Origin: an uncultured Caulobacterales bacterium
GTDB lineage: Bacteria > Pseudomonadota > Alphaproteobacteria > Caulobacterales > Caulobacteraceae
Reading direction: 5' to 3'
Assembly (NCBI GenBank): GCA_903840435.1
Contig: CAIMFV010000022.1
Span: 1 to 64,000 of the forward strand
DNA length: 64,000 nucleotides
Shown here one piece after another: positions 50,289 through 58,958 of this stretch; the stretch's first letter is position 1, and every line of letters begins with the position of its first letter. The notes under the pieces are model-generated. The model had not been told where the DNA came from. It did not search any database and was given only the letters and a program-made list of their open reading frames with translations. Made by a program: the position numbers and the translations under genes.

Positions 50289-51509
50289 ATGGACTATGAA
50301 GGTTTTTTCCAGGAACAACTGGACGGACTTCGCCAAGAAGGCCGCTATCGGGTGTTCGCTGAGCTTGAACGCAAGGCCGGTGTCTTCCCAGCCGCCAAAC
50401 GCCATACGGGCGACGAAGTCCATGACGTGACGGTCTGGTGCTCGAACGACTATCTGGGCATGGGCCAAAACCCCAAGGTTTTGCAGGCCATGCATGAGGT
50501 CCTCGACCGCTGTGGCGCCGGCGCTGGGGGCACGCGCAACATTTCAGGCACCAATCACTATCATGTGCTGCTCGAGCAAGAATTAGCCGATCTGCACGGC
50601 AAGGAAGCGGCGCTCACCTTTACTTCAGGCTATGTGTCGAACTGGGCGGCGCTCGGCACCTTGGCCGGGCGAATTCCCAATTGCCTTGTGCTTTCGGACC
50701 AATTGAACCACGCCTCAATGATTGAAGGCATCCGCCACAGCGGGGCGGAGTGTCAGATCTTCAAGCACAATGATGTGGAAGACCTTGAGCGTCGCCTGAA
50801 AGCTGTCGCTCCGGGGCGGCCTGTCTTGATCGCCTTTGAGTCCGTCTATTCGATGGATGGCGATATTGGTCCCATTCGGGAGATTTGCGATCTCGCCGAC
50901 GCCTATGGCGCCATGACCTATCTAGATGAGGTGCATGCGGTAGGCCTCTACGGTCCCCGCGGCGGTGGCATTGCAGAACGCGAAGGGCTGATGGACCGGC
51001 TGACCGTGATCGAGGGCACACTGGGTAAGGCCTTTGGCGTCATGGGGGGCTACATCGCCGCCTCGGCCGCCCTTTGTGATTTTGTCCGCAGCTTCGCCTC
51101 GGGCTTTATTTTCACCACCGCCCTGCCACCCGCCGTAGCGGCGGGCGCGCTCGCCTCGATCAAACACCTGAAAACCAGCCAAGCCGAGCGGGCGCGTCAC
51201 CAAAACCGCGTCGCCAAGGTGCGCAAGGAATTGAAGGCCATCGGCATTCCCTGTCTCGACAACCCAAGCCACATTATTCCGGTCATGGTTGGCGATCCGG
51301 TGAAGTGCAAAATGCTGAGCGATTGGCTGTTGGATAAGCACGGCATCTATATCCAGCCGATCAACTATCCGACTGTGCCGCGCGGCACGGATAGGCTGCG
51401 CATTACGCCCTCGCCGGTGCATTCCGACGCCGACATTCAGCGCCTCGTCACGGCCCTGTCGGAACTTTGGTCCATCTGCGCCCTGGCGCGCAGTTCGGCC
51501 GCAGCCTAG
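50289..51509 (+). CDS. hemA: 5-aminolevulinate synthase
   Basis: HemA condenses glycine and succinyl-CoA to 5-aminolevulinate (the C4 or Shemin route), the first committed tetrapyrrole step. The 406-residue PLP enzyme starts at ATG 50289 ([11 protein letters not shown]) behind GAGGAG. Motifs include [32 protein letters not shown] with the PLP Asp, and [15 protein letters not shown] with the Schiff-base Lys. The PGC position couples ALA supply to bacteriochlorophyll synthesis. Confidence 0.95.
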   Translation: MDYEGFFQEQLDGLRQEGRYRVFAELERKAGVFPAAKRHTGDEVHDVTVWCSNDYLGMGQNPKVLQAMHEVLDRCGAGAGGTRNISGTNHYHVLLEQELADLHGKEAALTFTSGYVSNWAALGTLAGRIPNCLVLSDQLNHASMIEGIRHSGAECQIFKHNDVEDLERRLKAVAPGRPVLIAFESVYSMDGDIGPIREICDLADAYGAMTYLDEVHAVGLYGPRGGGIAEREGLMDRLTVIEGTLGKAFGVMGGYIAASAALCDFVRSFASGFIFTTALPPAVAAGALASIKHLKTSQAERARHQNRVAKVRKELKAIGIPCLDNPSHIIPVMVGDPVKCKMLSDWLLDKHGIYIQPINYPTVPRGTDRLRITPSPVHSDADIQRLVTALSELWSICALARSSAAA

Positions 51510-51522
51510 CGAGGGCGATTCT

Positions 51523-52101
51523 ATGGCCGTTTCCGCAGCCCGCAGGATGGTGGCCGGTTCGCCCGGCCCGTTCGACGTCGCAGCGACGGCGGGCCTCATT
51601 CCCGCCATCTCCACCGATGGCTCGACCTATCCGATTGAAAAGCTCGATGCCCATCGCCGGGCGGTAAAACATCTGGCGATCTCGGTCTTTGTCTTTTCGG
51701 ACGACGAGCTTTTGTTGCAAAGGCGGGCGGACGGCAAATACCATTGCGGGGGACTGTGGGCCAATACCTGCTGCACCCACCCCCACTGGAACGAAAGTGT
51801 GGCGGCGAGCGCCGTGCGGCGTTTGCGCGAAGAAATGGGTCTAACGCTCGATCTCCAGCCCACCGCCATCATCGAATACGAGGCCCGGGTTTCCAATGAC
51901 CTGTGGGAAAATGAGCGTGTGCACCTGTTTCAAGCCCGGGTGGACCGCCGAACCACGCGGCCAGCTTTGAATCCAGAAGAGGTGTCCCATGCCCGCTGGA
52001 CGTCACTCGCATCGATCCGCCAAGATATTGTCGCCGATCCTGACGCCTACGCGCCCTGGTTCAAAATCTACATGTCTCGCTGGTCGGAACTCGGGTTTTA
52101 G
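51523..52101 (+). CDS. idi: Isopentenyl-diphosphate isomerase (type 1)
   Basis: A NUDIX-fold, metal-dependent enzyme interconverting IPP and DMAPP, which supplies geranylgeranyl units for phytyl tails and carotenoids. The 192-residue protein has the catalytic Cys in GLWANTCCTHPHWNE, the Nudix helix RLREEMGLTLDL, and the acidic WENERVHLF motif. GAGGG precedes ATG 51523, 13 bp after hemA. idi is a regular member of alphaproteobacterial PGCs. Confidence 0.95.
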   Translation: MAVSAARRMVAGSPGPFDVAATAGLIPAISTDGSTYPIEKLDAHRRAVKHLAISVFVFSDDELLLQRRADGKYHCGGLWANTCCTHPHWNESVAASAVRRLREEMGLTLDLQPTAIIEYEARVSNDLWENERVHLFQARVDRRTTRPALNPEEVSHARWTSLASIRQDIVADPDAYAPWFKIYMSRWSELGF

Positions 52102-52164
52102 CGTCCGCCAAGGCAAACGCCCGGCGCACGCGCTTCTGTGGCCTTGTTGAGAGGGGCGTTATCG

Positions 52165-53442
52165 ATGGGCCTGATCTCTGCGCCTTGGCGGTTTCATCCG
52201 AAGCGCGACGGGCTGCTCGCCGAGGCCCATGCCCGACCGTCGACGCCTGTCTCCGCGCCGATGCTTGCCACACGGGTCGCCACACTGGGGGGTGACGGTG
52301 GCGCCGAAGGGGACCGCGCCCATATGGCGGTACTCTGCCGCAAGATCGGTGCGCCGGAGCCAGGACCAGGGGCGAGATGGTGCGGGCTCGATGCCGGTGG
52401 ATGGCGCCTGCGGTGGGAGCGCCATACCGAAACCTCGACCTGGACCTTTTTTCGTCCCAAGCCGGATGTGGCGCGCGCGCCGTTTCAAGATACGGCTTTG
52501 GACCTTGCGCCAAGCGATTGGTTGGCGGCGCTTCCGGGCATGGTGTTGGCCGCTGCCCATGTGGAGATTTTGAGCCAATCGCCCACAGGCTTGGCCTTTG
52601 CTGGCGAGGATCTGATTGCCTCAGATGTCGCGGGCGGACAGGCGCAGGTCTTGACCGATTTCCGCGCCGGACCCGATGGATTTACGCGGTTTGTCATTGT
52701 TCAAAATTCGCCCGATCCGGTGCTGGGCGGGCATGTGCTGCAGCAAATTCTTGAAATTGAGACCTATCGGCTGCTGGCGCTGCTCGCCTTTCCCTTGGCG
52801 GGCGAGGCGGGCGTGGTGCTGAGCCGCCTGGAAGCCGACGCGGCCGCCACTGCGAATCGCGTTGGTGAAGAAGGGGGCGTTGAACAAGACCGCCAGCTGT
52901 TGGAGCGTCTGGCCGGACTGGCGGGCCAGGCCCAGTCGCTGGCGGGCGAGACCAGCTATCGTTTCGCGGCCGCTCGGGCCTATCACGGCCTGGTGCAGGA
53001 ACGGATTCGCCAACTGAATGAAATTTCGGTCTCTGGCAGGCCGACCATTGGCGAATTTATGGCCCGTCGCCTCGCGCCTGCAATGCGCACCTGTATCGCT
53101 ACGGAAGACCGATTGCAGGACGTCAGCAGCCGGATCGCCCGCACCACGCAACTCCTCAGCACCCGCGTCAGCGTGGCGGCGGAACAAACCAATCTTGACC
53201 TCCTAAAATCCATGAACCGGCGGGCCGAGCTGCAACTTCAACTGCAGCAAACGGTGGAGGGCCTCTCTGTTGCGGCCATCTCCTACTATCTGATGGGGCT
53301 GATCAAATTCATCCTCGAGGGCTTGGGTGAGGTACGCCATACCCTCAATCCGACCTTGATGACCGGCCTGCTGGCCCCGTTGGTGGTGTTGATCGTCTGG
53401 CGCGTGCTGCACAGGTTGCGCATGCGCATCGGTGCTCATTAG
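52165..53442 (+). CDS. DUF3422 family membrane protein
   Basis: A 425-residue protein of the DUF3422 family, function unknown. It has a soluble N-terminal domain (residues 1-230, with WRFHPKRDGLLAEAHARPST near the start and RWERHTETSTWTFF) and a long helical coiled section (about 230-370). Two C-terminal transmembrane segments follow (AISYYLMGLIKFILEGL and LMTGLLAPLVVLIVW). ATG 52165 has GAGAGGGG upstream and fits the family better than GTG 52138. The gene is 63 bp after idi and probably ends the bchF-puh-hemA transcript. Confidence 0.85.
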   Translation: MGLISAPWRFHPKRDGLLAEAHARPSTPVSAPMLATRVATLGGDGGAEGDRAHMAVLCRKIGAPEPGPGARWCGLDAGGWRLRWERHTETSTWTFFRPKPDVARAPFQDTALDLAPSDWLAALPGMVLAAAHVEILSQSPTGLAFAGEDLIASDVAGGQAQVLTDFRAGPDGFTRFVIVQNSPDPVLGGHVLQQILEIETYRLLALLAFPLAGEAGVVLSRLEADAAATANRVGEEGGVEQDRQLLERLAGLAGQAQSLAGETSYRFAAARAYHGLVQERIRQLNEISVSGRPTIGEFMARRLAPAMRTCIATEDRLQDVSSRIARTTQLLSTRVSVAAEQTNLDLLKSMNRRAELQLQLQQTVEGLSVAAISYYLMGLIKFILEGLGEVRHTLNPTLMTGLLAPLVVLIVWRVLHRLRMRIGAH

Positions 53443-53455
53443 TGTCCTCTGTTTT

Positions 53456-53502
53456 CGTTTGTCTTTTCAGAAAAACCGGATCCCACTTTTTCCTGACAAA
53501 CG
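53456..53502. repeat. Palindromic element between convergent genes
   Basis: Perfect 8-base outer arms CGTTTGTC and GACAAACG, with inner TCAGAAAAA and TTTTTCCTGA arms, make a 47-bp hairpin. It fills the gap between the DUF3422 gene (+) and the small membrane protein gene (-). It can serve as a bidirectional terminator with T runs on both strands. The core resembles short palindromes common in Alphaproteobacteria, as I recall. Confidence 0.7.
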
Positions 53503-53778
53503 CTAAGGCAAGGACCGCCTGACCAAAAATCCGCGTCGCCAAAGGTCGGTCAGATGGACCGGAAAGGCTGCGGCTAAAAACCCCGCCATCACGCGCCAAT
53601 CCCCGTGAGGAACCGTGCCGCGAAAGGCGAGCAGGATCAGGGCGCCGGGCAGGATGGCAAAAGCGAGATCAAGGCCCGCTTTGCGCGTCCGCCTCAACAG
53701 CCACAAGAGACCCCCTTCGACTGCCATCACCAGAAGGATGAGGTCGATGATCGCGCCGGTGTGAAACAGCGCCGCCAT
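53503..53778 (-). CDS. Small membrane protein downstream of tspO
   Basis: A 91-residue protein from ATG 53778 (MAALFHTGAIIDLILL), one base after the tspO stop. The frame opens at 53847 inside tspO, but those residues are unlikely to be coding. It has three hydrophobic segments, near residues 8-25, 37-52 and 60-80, separated by RRTRKAG and HGDW. No family is recognised. Being last in the bchG-bchP-tspO operon suggests a role in pigment metabolism or membrane organisation, which is inference. Confidence 0.65.
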   Translation of the reverse strand: MAALFHTGAIIDLILLVMAVEGGLLWLLRRTRKAGLDLAFAILPGALILLAFRGTVPHGDWRVMAGFLAAAFPVHLTDLWRRGFLVRRSLP

Positions 53779-53779
53779 T

Positions 53780-54289
53780 TCAGCCAAACGGACCGTTGAG
53801 GTGCAAAATCGTGGCGTTGAGCTCTGCCGCAATGCTGACCCAGACAAGGTAAGGCAGGATGAGCAATGTCGACAGTTTTGAGATGCGAACCAAAAACGCC
53901 ATCAGAATGGTGATCGAAACCCAGAGCGCGACAACCTCAAAGAGCGCCCAGTCGGGGCGATGCAGTCTAAAAAATAACAGGCTCCAAAAAATATTGAGCG
54001 CCGCATTGGCTGCAAACACCCCATAGAGGCGCGCCTTCCGCCGCCCATCGCCTTTTAACCTGCGCCATGCGCGGACGCCTGCAATCGTGGCCAGGCAGAA
54101 GATGGTGGTCCAGATGGCTCCAAAGGCCCAGGGCGGCGGCACCCAGGTTGGCTTATTGAGCTGTTGGTACCAAGGGCCAATATCGGTCACCAGTCCGCCC
54201 GCCATGCCGACAAAGGTGGCGCAGCCCGCGCCAATCAGCACGGGCTTCCAGAGGGGAGTAGCAGGTGTCGCCTCGCTCCCGATGGTCAC
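53780..54289 (-). CDS. tspO: Tryptophan-rich sensory protein TspO/CrtK
   Basis: A 169-residue, five-helix outer-membrane protein of the TspO/MBR family that binds porphyrins and negatively affects photosynthesis gene expression under oxygen in Rhodobacter. Features are WYQQLNKPTWVPPPWAFGAI with the conserved Trp and Pro residues, then NIFWSLLFFRLHRPDWAL and PYLVWVSIAAELNATILHLN. The start is GTG 54289, overlapping the bchP stop. Its place within the PGC is typical. Confidence 0.94.
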   Translation of the reverse strand: MTIGSEATPATPLWKPVLIGAGCATFVGMAGGLVTDIGPWYQQLNKPTWVPPPWAFGAIWTTIFCLATIAGVRAWRRLKGDGRRKARLYGVFAANAALNIFWSLLFFRLHRPDWALFEVVALWVSITILMAFLVRISKLSTLLILPYLVWVSIAAELNATILHLNGPFG

Positions 54290-55530
54290 GTCGGCGATAG
54301 GCCGAGCAGGTGGCCGAGGTCTTTGAAGAAGATGCGCGCATGGGCCGACGGGTCGGCGCGCACCAGTTCCTTATTCATATAGGCCTGCCAGGTTAGCCTT
54401 TGCACATCTGGATCGGCGCACATTTTGACGAACCGCTCGCGGCGGGCGTCGTTGCGATACCAGAAATGTTGCATAATCCCCAGCACCCAGAAGACTTGCC
54501 CATGGGCTTTCATGAAGGTTTTGCGGGCCTTGGCGAGCGCTGCCGCCTTACCGGTGGAAAGGGCCTCGTGCACCGCGTCGGCCGCGACCCGTCCGCCCAT
54601 CATGGCATAATAGATACCTTCGCCCGATGCGGGTGCGACCACGCCTGCCGCGTCTCCGGCCAGCACAATGTCCTTGCCATTGTCCCAGTGTTTGAGCGGC
54701 TTTAGCGGAATCGGCGCGCCTTCGCGCCGCACGGTTTCGCATCCTTCCAGCGCCGTTGATTTGCGCAAAGCGGTGATGGCGGTGCGCAGCGAAAATCCCT
54801 TATGGGCGCTGCCGACGCCGACACTGGCTGTGTCGCCATGGGGGAAGATCCAGGCATAGAAATCAGGCGATAGCTTGCCCTGGTAGAACACATCGCAGCG
54901 GCTGGGGTCGAAATCCCGACCTGCCTCACCGGCTTTTGCGGGTGAGCGGATGATCTCATGATAAGCAAAGACGCAATGGACCTTTTCGGCACCCTTGATG
55001 GTTTGTCGCGCCAGTTGGGAACGCGCGCCGTCGGCGCCGACCACCATCTTGGCCCAGACATGCCCCGCCTCCCGATTGCCCGATTTCTCGTAGTGCACAA
55101 TGGCGACGCCGTCTTGGTCGCGGGCAATATGGGTGAAGGTCCCCGTCCGCCTTATGGCACCAGACGATGCGGCGCGCGCGCGCAACCACTCGTCGAAAAT
55201 GTCTCGATCCACCATGCCGACAAAGCCGCCCTCAATCGGCATATCCACCTGATGCGATGATGGCGCGATCATCCTTGCCGAGGTGGCGCGAGCGGCGAGA
55301 AGATGGTCTGGAATGTCAAAATCACGCATCAAGCGGGGCGGGATGGCCCCGCCGCAGGGTTTGGTGCGCCCAGCCCGATCAAGCAGCAGTACCTTATAGC
55401 CCTTGCGGGCCAGATCATGCGCAGCCGTGGCGCCGGAAGGGCCACCGCCCACCACCACCACGTCAAAGATCTCAGCGGGCTCGGCGCGCGGGCCGCTTCC
55501 ATTGCCGGTCGTCATCCCACCATCGGCCAT
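54286..55530 (-). CDS. bchP: Geranylgeranyl reductase BchP
   Basis: BchP reduces the geranylgeranyl tail of bacteriochlorophyll to phytyl in three steps, using NADPH. The 414-residue flavoprotein has the FAD motif VVVGGGPSGATAAHDLARKG near residues 25-45, GADGARSQLARQTIKGAE in the middle, and GDAAGVVAPASGEGIYYAM, the second FAD-binding segment. It overlaps the upstream transporter gene by one base and tspO by four. Confidence 0.95.
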   Translation of the reverse strand: MADGGMTTGNGSGPRAEPAEIFDVVVVGGGPSGATAAHDLARKGYKVLLLDRAGRTKPCGGAIPPRLMRDFDIPDHLLAARATSARMIAPSSHQVDMPIEGGFVGMVDRDIFDEWLRARAASSGAIRRTGTFTHIARDQDGVAIVHYEKSGNREAGHVWAKMVVGADGARSQLARQTIKGAEKVHCVFAYHEIIRSPAKAGEAGRDFDPSRCDVFYQGKLSPDFYAWIFPHGDTASVGVGSAHKGFSLRTAITALRKSTALEGCETVRREGAPIPLKPLKHWDNGKDIVLAGDAAGVVAPASGEGIYYAMMGGRVAADAVHEALSTGKAAALAKARKTFMKAHGQVFWVLGIMQHFWYRNDARRERFVKMCADPDVQRLTWQAYMNKELVRADPSAHARIFFKDLGHLLGLSPT

Positions 55531-56897
55531 TAGCTAACGCCTCCAAGTTCGGCCCCAAGCCCTGGCGGGCGCGGGGCGGGTTTCCGGGGAGCAGCGCCGA
55601 TCGACGCTGCCAGCGCCGCAGCGCCCACAAAGATCAGGGCTTCGACCGTAAAGACGATCAGAAAGGCGGAGACAGCTTGATGCATCAGGCTGCGCAAAGC
55701 GTCGGACGCCGCCGCACCGACAAATCCGCCCAAGGCAAAGGCTGCCGCTTGCGCCGCGCCCCACACGCCCATGCGCGCACCGGCGCTCGGCGACTTCCCA
55801 CCGCCCGCCAAGGCCATCATCGAGCCGATGGCGGATACAGCGAAGACGCCATTGGCGAAGCCGAGCACAAAGACCGTCGGCGGCAATGGCCAAACCGGGC
55901 GAAAGAGGGTCGCCGCTCCAAGACCCATCAAGGCGACCGCCGAGCCGAGGCAGCCAAACAGCGTCCACTCCCGCATCCAGGCGCCCTTGGCCTTGCCAAA
56001 GCGCGCGCCAAACACACCGACCAGGATCATGCCCAATAGCACGCCGCCATGCTGCAGCCCGGACAGGGCGGCGGACTGGTGCGGCGCCATGCCAAACACA
56101 AGGCCAGCAAACGGCTCAAGGATTAATTCCTGGGCGCTGTAGGCGAGCATGGAGAAGAAGACGAACAGGGTGAATTTGCGCGCCGTCGGGTCTGACCAAA
56201 TGTCGCGCAAGACCTCGGCAAAGGGCGGGCGAGCAGCTGTGGCTGGCTCGGTTTCGCCCTGATCGGCCTCCGCTTCGATCTTCCAGACGGCGACGAAGGT
56301 CAACAGCACCGACACGCCCGCCACTCCGGAGGCGACCATGGCCAGTCTTTGCGCCGAGAAGGGATTTAACAGGGCGCTCAAGGTTCCTGCTGAAGCGACA
56401 ATGCCGAAAATCATCATGATCCAGGTGATCGAGGCCGCTGCGGGGCGGCGCTCTGGGGCAACCCGTGTGGCCAGAAGCGCCAGAAGCGATGTGCCCGCAG
56501 CCCCCATGCCGCCACCGATCATACTGTAACCGAGAAGACCCAAGCAGATGCCAATGAAAGGGTTTCCATGCACCATGGCGACGGCGTCGGTGGCGACCAT
56601 GGCGCCGAGCGCCAAGACGCACATGCCGCCAACAATATAGGGCGTGCGGCGATGGCCCCGGTCGGAGCCATGACCCCAGTGGGGACGGCTCAACTGGACA
56701 ATATAGTGCCACGCCACCAAGGCGGCTGGCAGCATGGCGGGCATTCCGGCCTCGACCACCATGACCCGGTTCAATGTCGAGGTGGTCAGGGCCGCCACGG
56801 CGCCAATCGCCAATTGCACGAGGCCTAAGCGAACCACGCCTGCCCAGCTGAGGTGAGGGGCCCCATAGGATGACGCTTTGGCTGCGCTCGGGTTCAC
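55530..56897 (-). CDS. PucC-family transporter (BCD family MFS)
   Basis: A 455-residue, 12-helix PucC-like protein, a paralogue of LhaA, located between bchG and bchP as in many PGCs (often annotated bch2 or orf428). It begins with MNPSAAKASS from GTG 56897, whose GTGA overlaps the bchG stop and has AGGAGG upstream. Signatures include TLNRVMVVEAGMPAMLPAAL, WGHGSDRGHRRTPYIVGG and AQELILEPFAGLVFGM. It probably handles bacteriochlorophyll or its precursors at the membrane. The longer frame from 57143 is rejected because it overlies bchG. Confidence 0.9.
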   Translation of the reverse strand: MNPSAAKASSYGAPHLSWAGVVRLGLVQLAIGAVAALTTSTLNRVMVVEAGMPAMLPAALVAWHYIVQLSRPHWGHGSDRGHRRTPYIVGGMCVLALGAMVATDAVAMVHGNPFIGICLGLLGYSMIGGGMGAAGTSLLALLATRVAPERRPAAASITWIMMIFGIVASAGTLSALLNPFSAQRLAMVASGVAGVSVLLTFVAVWKIEAEADQGETEPATAARPPFAEVLRDIWSDPTARKFTLFVFFSMLAYSAQELILEPFAGLVFGMAPHQSAALSGLQHGGVLLGMILVGVFGARFGKAKGAWMREWTLFGCLGSAVALMGLGAATLFRPVWPLPPTVFVLGFANGVFAVSAIGSMMALAGGGKSPSAGARMGVWGAAQAAAFALGGFVGAAASDALRSLMHQAVSAFLIVFTVEALIFVGAAALAASIGAAPRKPAPRPPGLGAELGGVS

Positions 56898-57820
56898 ACC
56901 TGTCCTCCTGTGTGGGCGCCAATGGCGAAGGCGCTGATCAACATGCCCAGCACATAGAGCGAGGTGCCGGTCGCATTGTACCAGGGCGCATGGGCCTTCG
57001 GGTCGCGCAAAAGTTTCGTCATCAGTCCGCACTGGGCGAGCGTGAGCGCGGCGATGACCGCCCCGCGAATAGGGCTGCCCCACTCTACCAAGAGGGCGGC
57101 GACAACCGCTTGCGGCGCCGCCATCACCACACAGGCGAGCCATGCGGCATTCTCAACCCCAAGATCGACCGGAACTGAGAGAATGTTCATTTGCCGATCG
57201 CCGTCGACGGCCTTGAAGTCGTTCAACACCATGATGCCAATGGCGCCGAAACTGTAGAGCGCGGCGAGGGTGACAACCGGCGGGCGAGGAAATCCATGGC
57301 CCATGACCGCTGCGCCGGTAAACCAGGTCAGACCCTCATAGCAGATGGCCACCGAGATCGGGCCCCACCAGCCGCATTGCTTGAGACGAAAGGGCGGCGC
57401 GCTATAGGCCCAGGCAAGGGCGAGACCTAATGCCGCAGCCCCCGCCACCCACGGCCCCAAGGCCAGGGCCAGCGTGAACGACAGGCCGCTCCAGATCACC
57501 GCGATGACAAGACCCCAACGTCCGGGAATGCGTCCGGAGGGGATGGGCCGATTTGGCTCGTTAATGGCGTCGACATGGCGATCAAACCAGTCATTGACCG
57601 CCTGGCTGGTGGCGCAGATCGCCGGTCCGGCCAAAACAATGCCAGCCAATGCCAGAGGAAGATGGTTGAGAAGCGGCGCCCCCGACGAGACCAGCCCGCA
57701 CATAAAGGCCCACATGGGCGCGAACCAGGTGATCGGTTTGAAGAGCGTCAGGACCGCGCTGGCCTGGGGCAGCCGCCGCGACTGAGGGAAGACGGCCTTG
57801 TCAAGCATCAGCTGGCTCAT
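56894..57820 (-). CDS. bchG: Bacteriochlorophyll synthase BchG
   Basis: BchG is a UbiA-type prenyltransferase that esterifies bacteriochlorophyllide a with geranylgeranyl diphosphate. The 308-residue membrane protein has the Asp-rich site NDWFDRHVDAINEPNRPIPS near residues 80-100 and the second motif NDFKAVDGDRQMNILSVPVD. ATG 57820 is preferred to the TTG two codons earlier. It is the first gene of the minus-strand operon and diverges from bchI across 109 bp with a PpsR-type box. Confidence 0.94.
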   Translation of the reverse strand: MSQLMLDKAVFPQSRRLPQASAVLTLFKPITWFAPMWAFMCGLVSSGAPLLNHLPLALAGIVLAGPAICATSQAVNDWFDRHVDAINEPNRPIPSGRIPGRWGLVIAVIWSGLSFTLALALGPWVAGAAALGLALAWAYSAPPFRLKQCGWWGPISVAICYEGLTWFTGAAVMGHGFPRPPVVTLAALYSFGAIGIMVLNDFKAVDGDRQMNILSVPVDLGVENAAWLACVVMAAPQAVVAALLVEWGSPIRGAVIAALTLAQCGLMTKLLRDPKAHAPWYNATGTSLYVLGMLISAFAIGAHTGGQV

Positions 57821-57837
57821 GGCCAAGACGCTACAAA

Positions 57838-57855
57838 TGACATATTAAAATGTCA
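57838..57855. repeat. Perfect dyad overlapping the bchG-bchI PpsR box
   Basis: TGACATATTAAAATGTCA has perfect 6-base arms TGACAT and ATGTCA. It shares TGTCA with the PpsR-type box that follows. The polarity is opposite to the TGT-N12-ACA pattern, so it is not itself a classical box. Confidence 0.55.
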
Positions 57856-57868
57856 ATCTGAGTTGACG
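57851..57868. promoter_or_regulatory. PpsR-type box between bchG and bchI
   Basis: TGTCAATCTGAGTTGACG matches TGT-N12-ACG as TGTCAA-N6-TTGACG, the same arm pattern as box 1 upstream of bchF. On the minus strand its left arm reads TTGACA, a potential bchG -35. One site could repress both divergent operons. Confidence 0.75.
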
Positions 57869-57929
57869 CTTTCCGCTCTGTCCCTCACCATCGGCTGGCG
57901 GTTGCAAGCGCGGAGGGTCGTTAAGTCCC

Positions 57930-58958
57930 ATGGCAGATGTCTATCCATTTTCCGCCATTGTCGGTCAGACGGCGCTCAAACGCGCCTTGATGATGGCGGC
58001 GGTCGATCCGGCCATTGGCGGTGTCTTGGTATTTGGCGACCGTGGCACCGGCAAGTCCACGGCCGTGCGCGCCTTGGCTGGCCTATTGCCGCCGATCCGA
58101 GTGGTGCGCGGCTGTCCGTTCCACTGCGATCCGCAAAAGCCAAGCGCGTGCGGCTCGGACTGTGAACGGCGGGATGCGAGCGGCCATGCCACCTATACCG
58201 ACGTCATCTCGACGCCGGTGGTCGATCTGCCTCTCGGGGCCACGGAAGATCGGGTGGTCGGGGCGCTCGATCTGGAACATGCGCTGACCCGTGGCGAAAA
58301 GCGGTTTGAGCCCGGCCTGCTCGCCCGCGCCAATCGCGGCTTCCTCTATATTGATGAGATCAACCTGCTTGAGGATAATCTCGTCGATCTGCTGCTCGAC
58401 GTTGCCGCGTCCGGCGAAAATCTCGTCGAGCGGGAGGGCTTAAGCGTTCGCCATCCCTCGCGCTTTGTGCTGGTCGGCAGTGGCAATCCGGAAGAGGGCG
58501 AATTGCGCCCACAACTTCTCGACCGTTTTGGACTGTCAGTGGAAGTGCGAACGCCAACGGTTCTGGCCGAGCGGGTCGAGGTGATCAAGCGGCGCGCTGC
58601 GTTCGACCATGACCCCGCCGCCTTTGTCGAGACTTGGGCCGAAGAGCAGGCGCGGCTTAGCCGACTGCTGGTCACGGCCAGTCAGGTCGTCAGCCAGTTG
58701 CCCGTTCCGGATTCGACATTGGAGGCGTCGGCGCGGCTGTGCATCGCCATTGGATCGGATGGATTGCGCGGCGAGCTTACCTTGATGCGCGCTGCCCGTG
58801 CTGCGGCGGCACTGGAAGGCGCAGATGAGGTTCGCCTGTCCCATGTGCGTGATGTGGCCCCGATGGCGCTCGGTCATCGGATGCGGCGCGACCCCTTGGA
58901 TGAGGGCGGATCGACCGCGCGAATCGAACGGGCAATGCTGGAGGTGTTCGACGCGTGA
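57930..58958 (+). CDS. bchI: Magnesium chelatase ATPase subunit BchI
   Basis: BchI is the AAA+ ATPase that drives Mg insertion together with BchD and BchH. The 342-residue protein has Walker A GDRGTGKSTAVRAL near residues 34-47, the insert with four Cys/His residues (RGCPFHCDPQKPSACGSDC), Walker B LYIDEINLLEDNLVD, and the sensor segment VGSGNPEEGELRPQLLDRFG. GGAGGG is 12 bases before ATG 57930. It overlaps bchD by four bases. Confidence 0.96.
   Translation: MADVYPFSAIVGQTALKRALMMAAVDPAIGGVLVFGDRGTGKSTAVRALAGLLPPIRVVRGCPFHCDPQKPSACGSDCERRDASGHATYTDVISTPVVDLPLGATEDRVVGALDLEHALTRGEKRFEPGLLARANRGFLYIDEINLLEDNLVDLLLDVAASGENLVEREGLSVRHPSRFVLVGSGNPEEGELRPQLLDRFGLSVEVRTPTVLAERVEVIKRRAAFDHDPAAFVETWAEEQARLSRLLVTASQVVSQLPVPDSTLEASARLCIAIGSDGLRGELTLMRAARAAAALEGADEVRLSHVRDVAPMALGHRMRRDPLDEGGSTARIERAMLEVFDA

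Noticed and set aside
57838-57855. TGACATATTAAAATGTCA as a PpsR box
   Set aside because: The half-sites point the wrong way (ACA...TGT), so it does not fit TGT-N12-ACA; kept only as an overlapping dyad.
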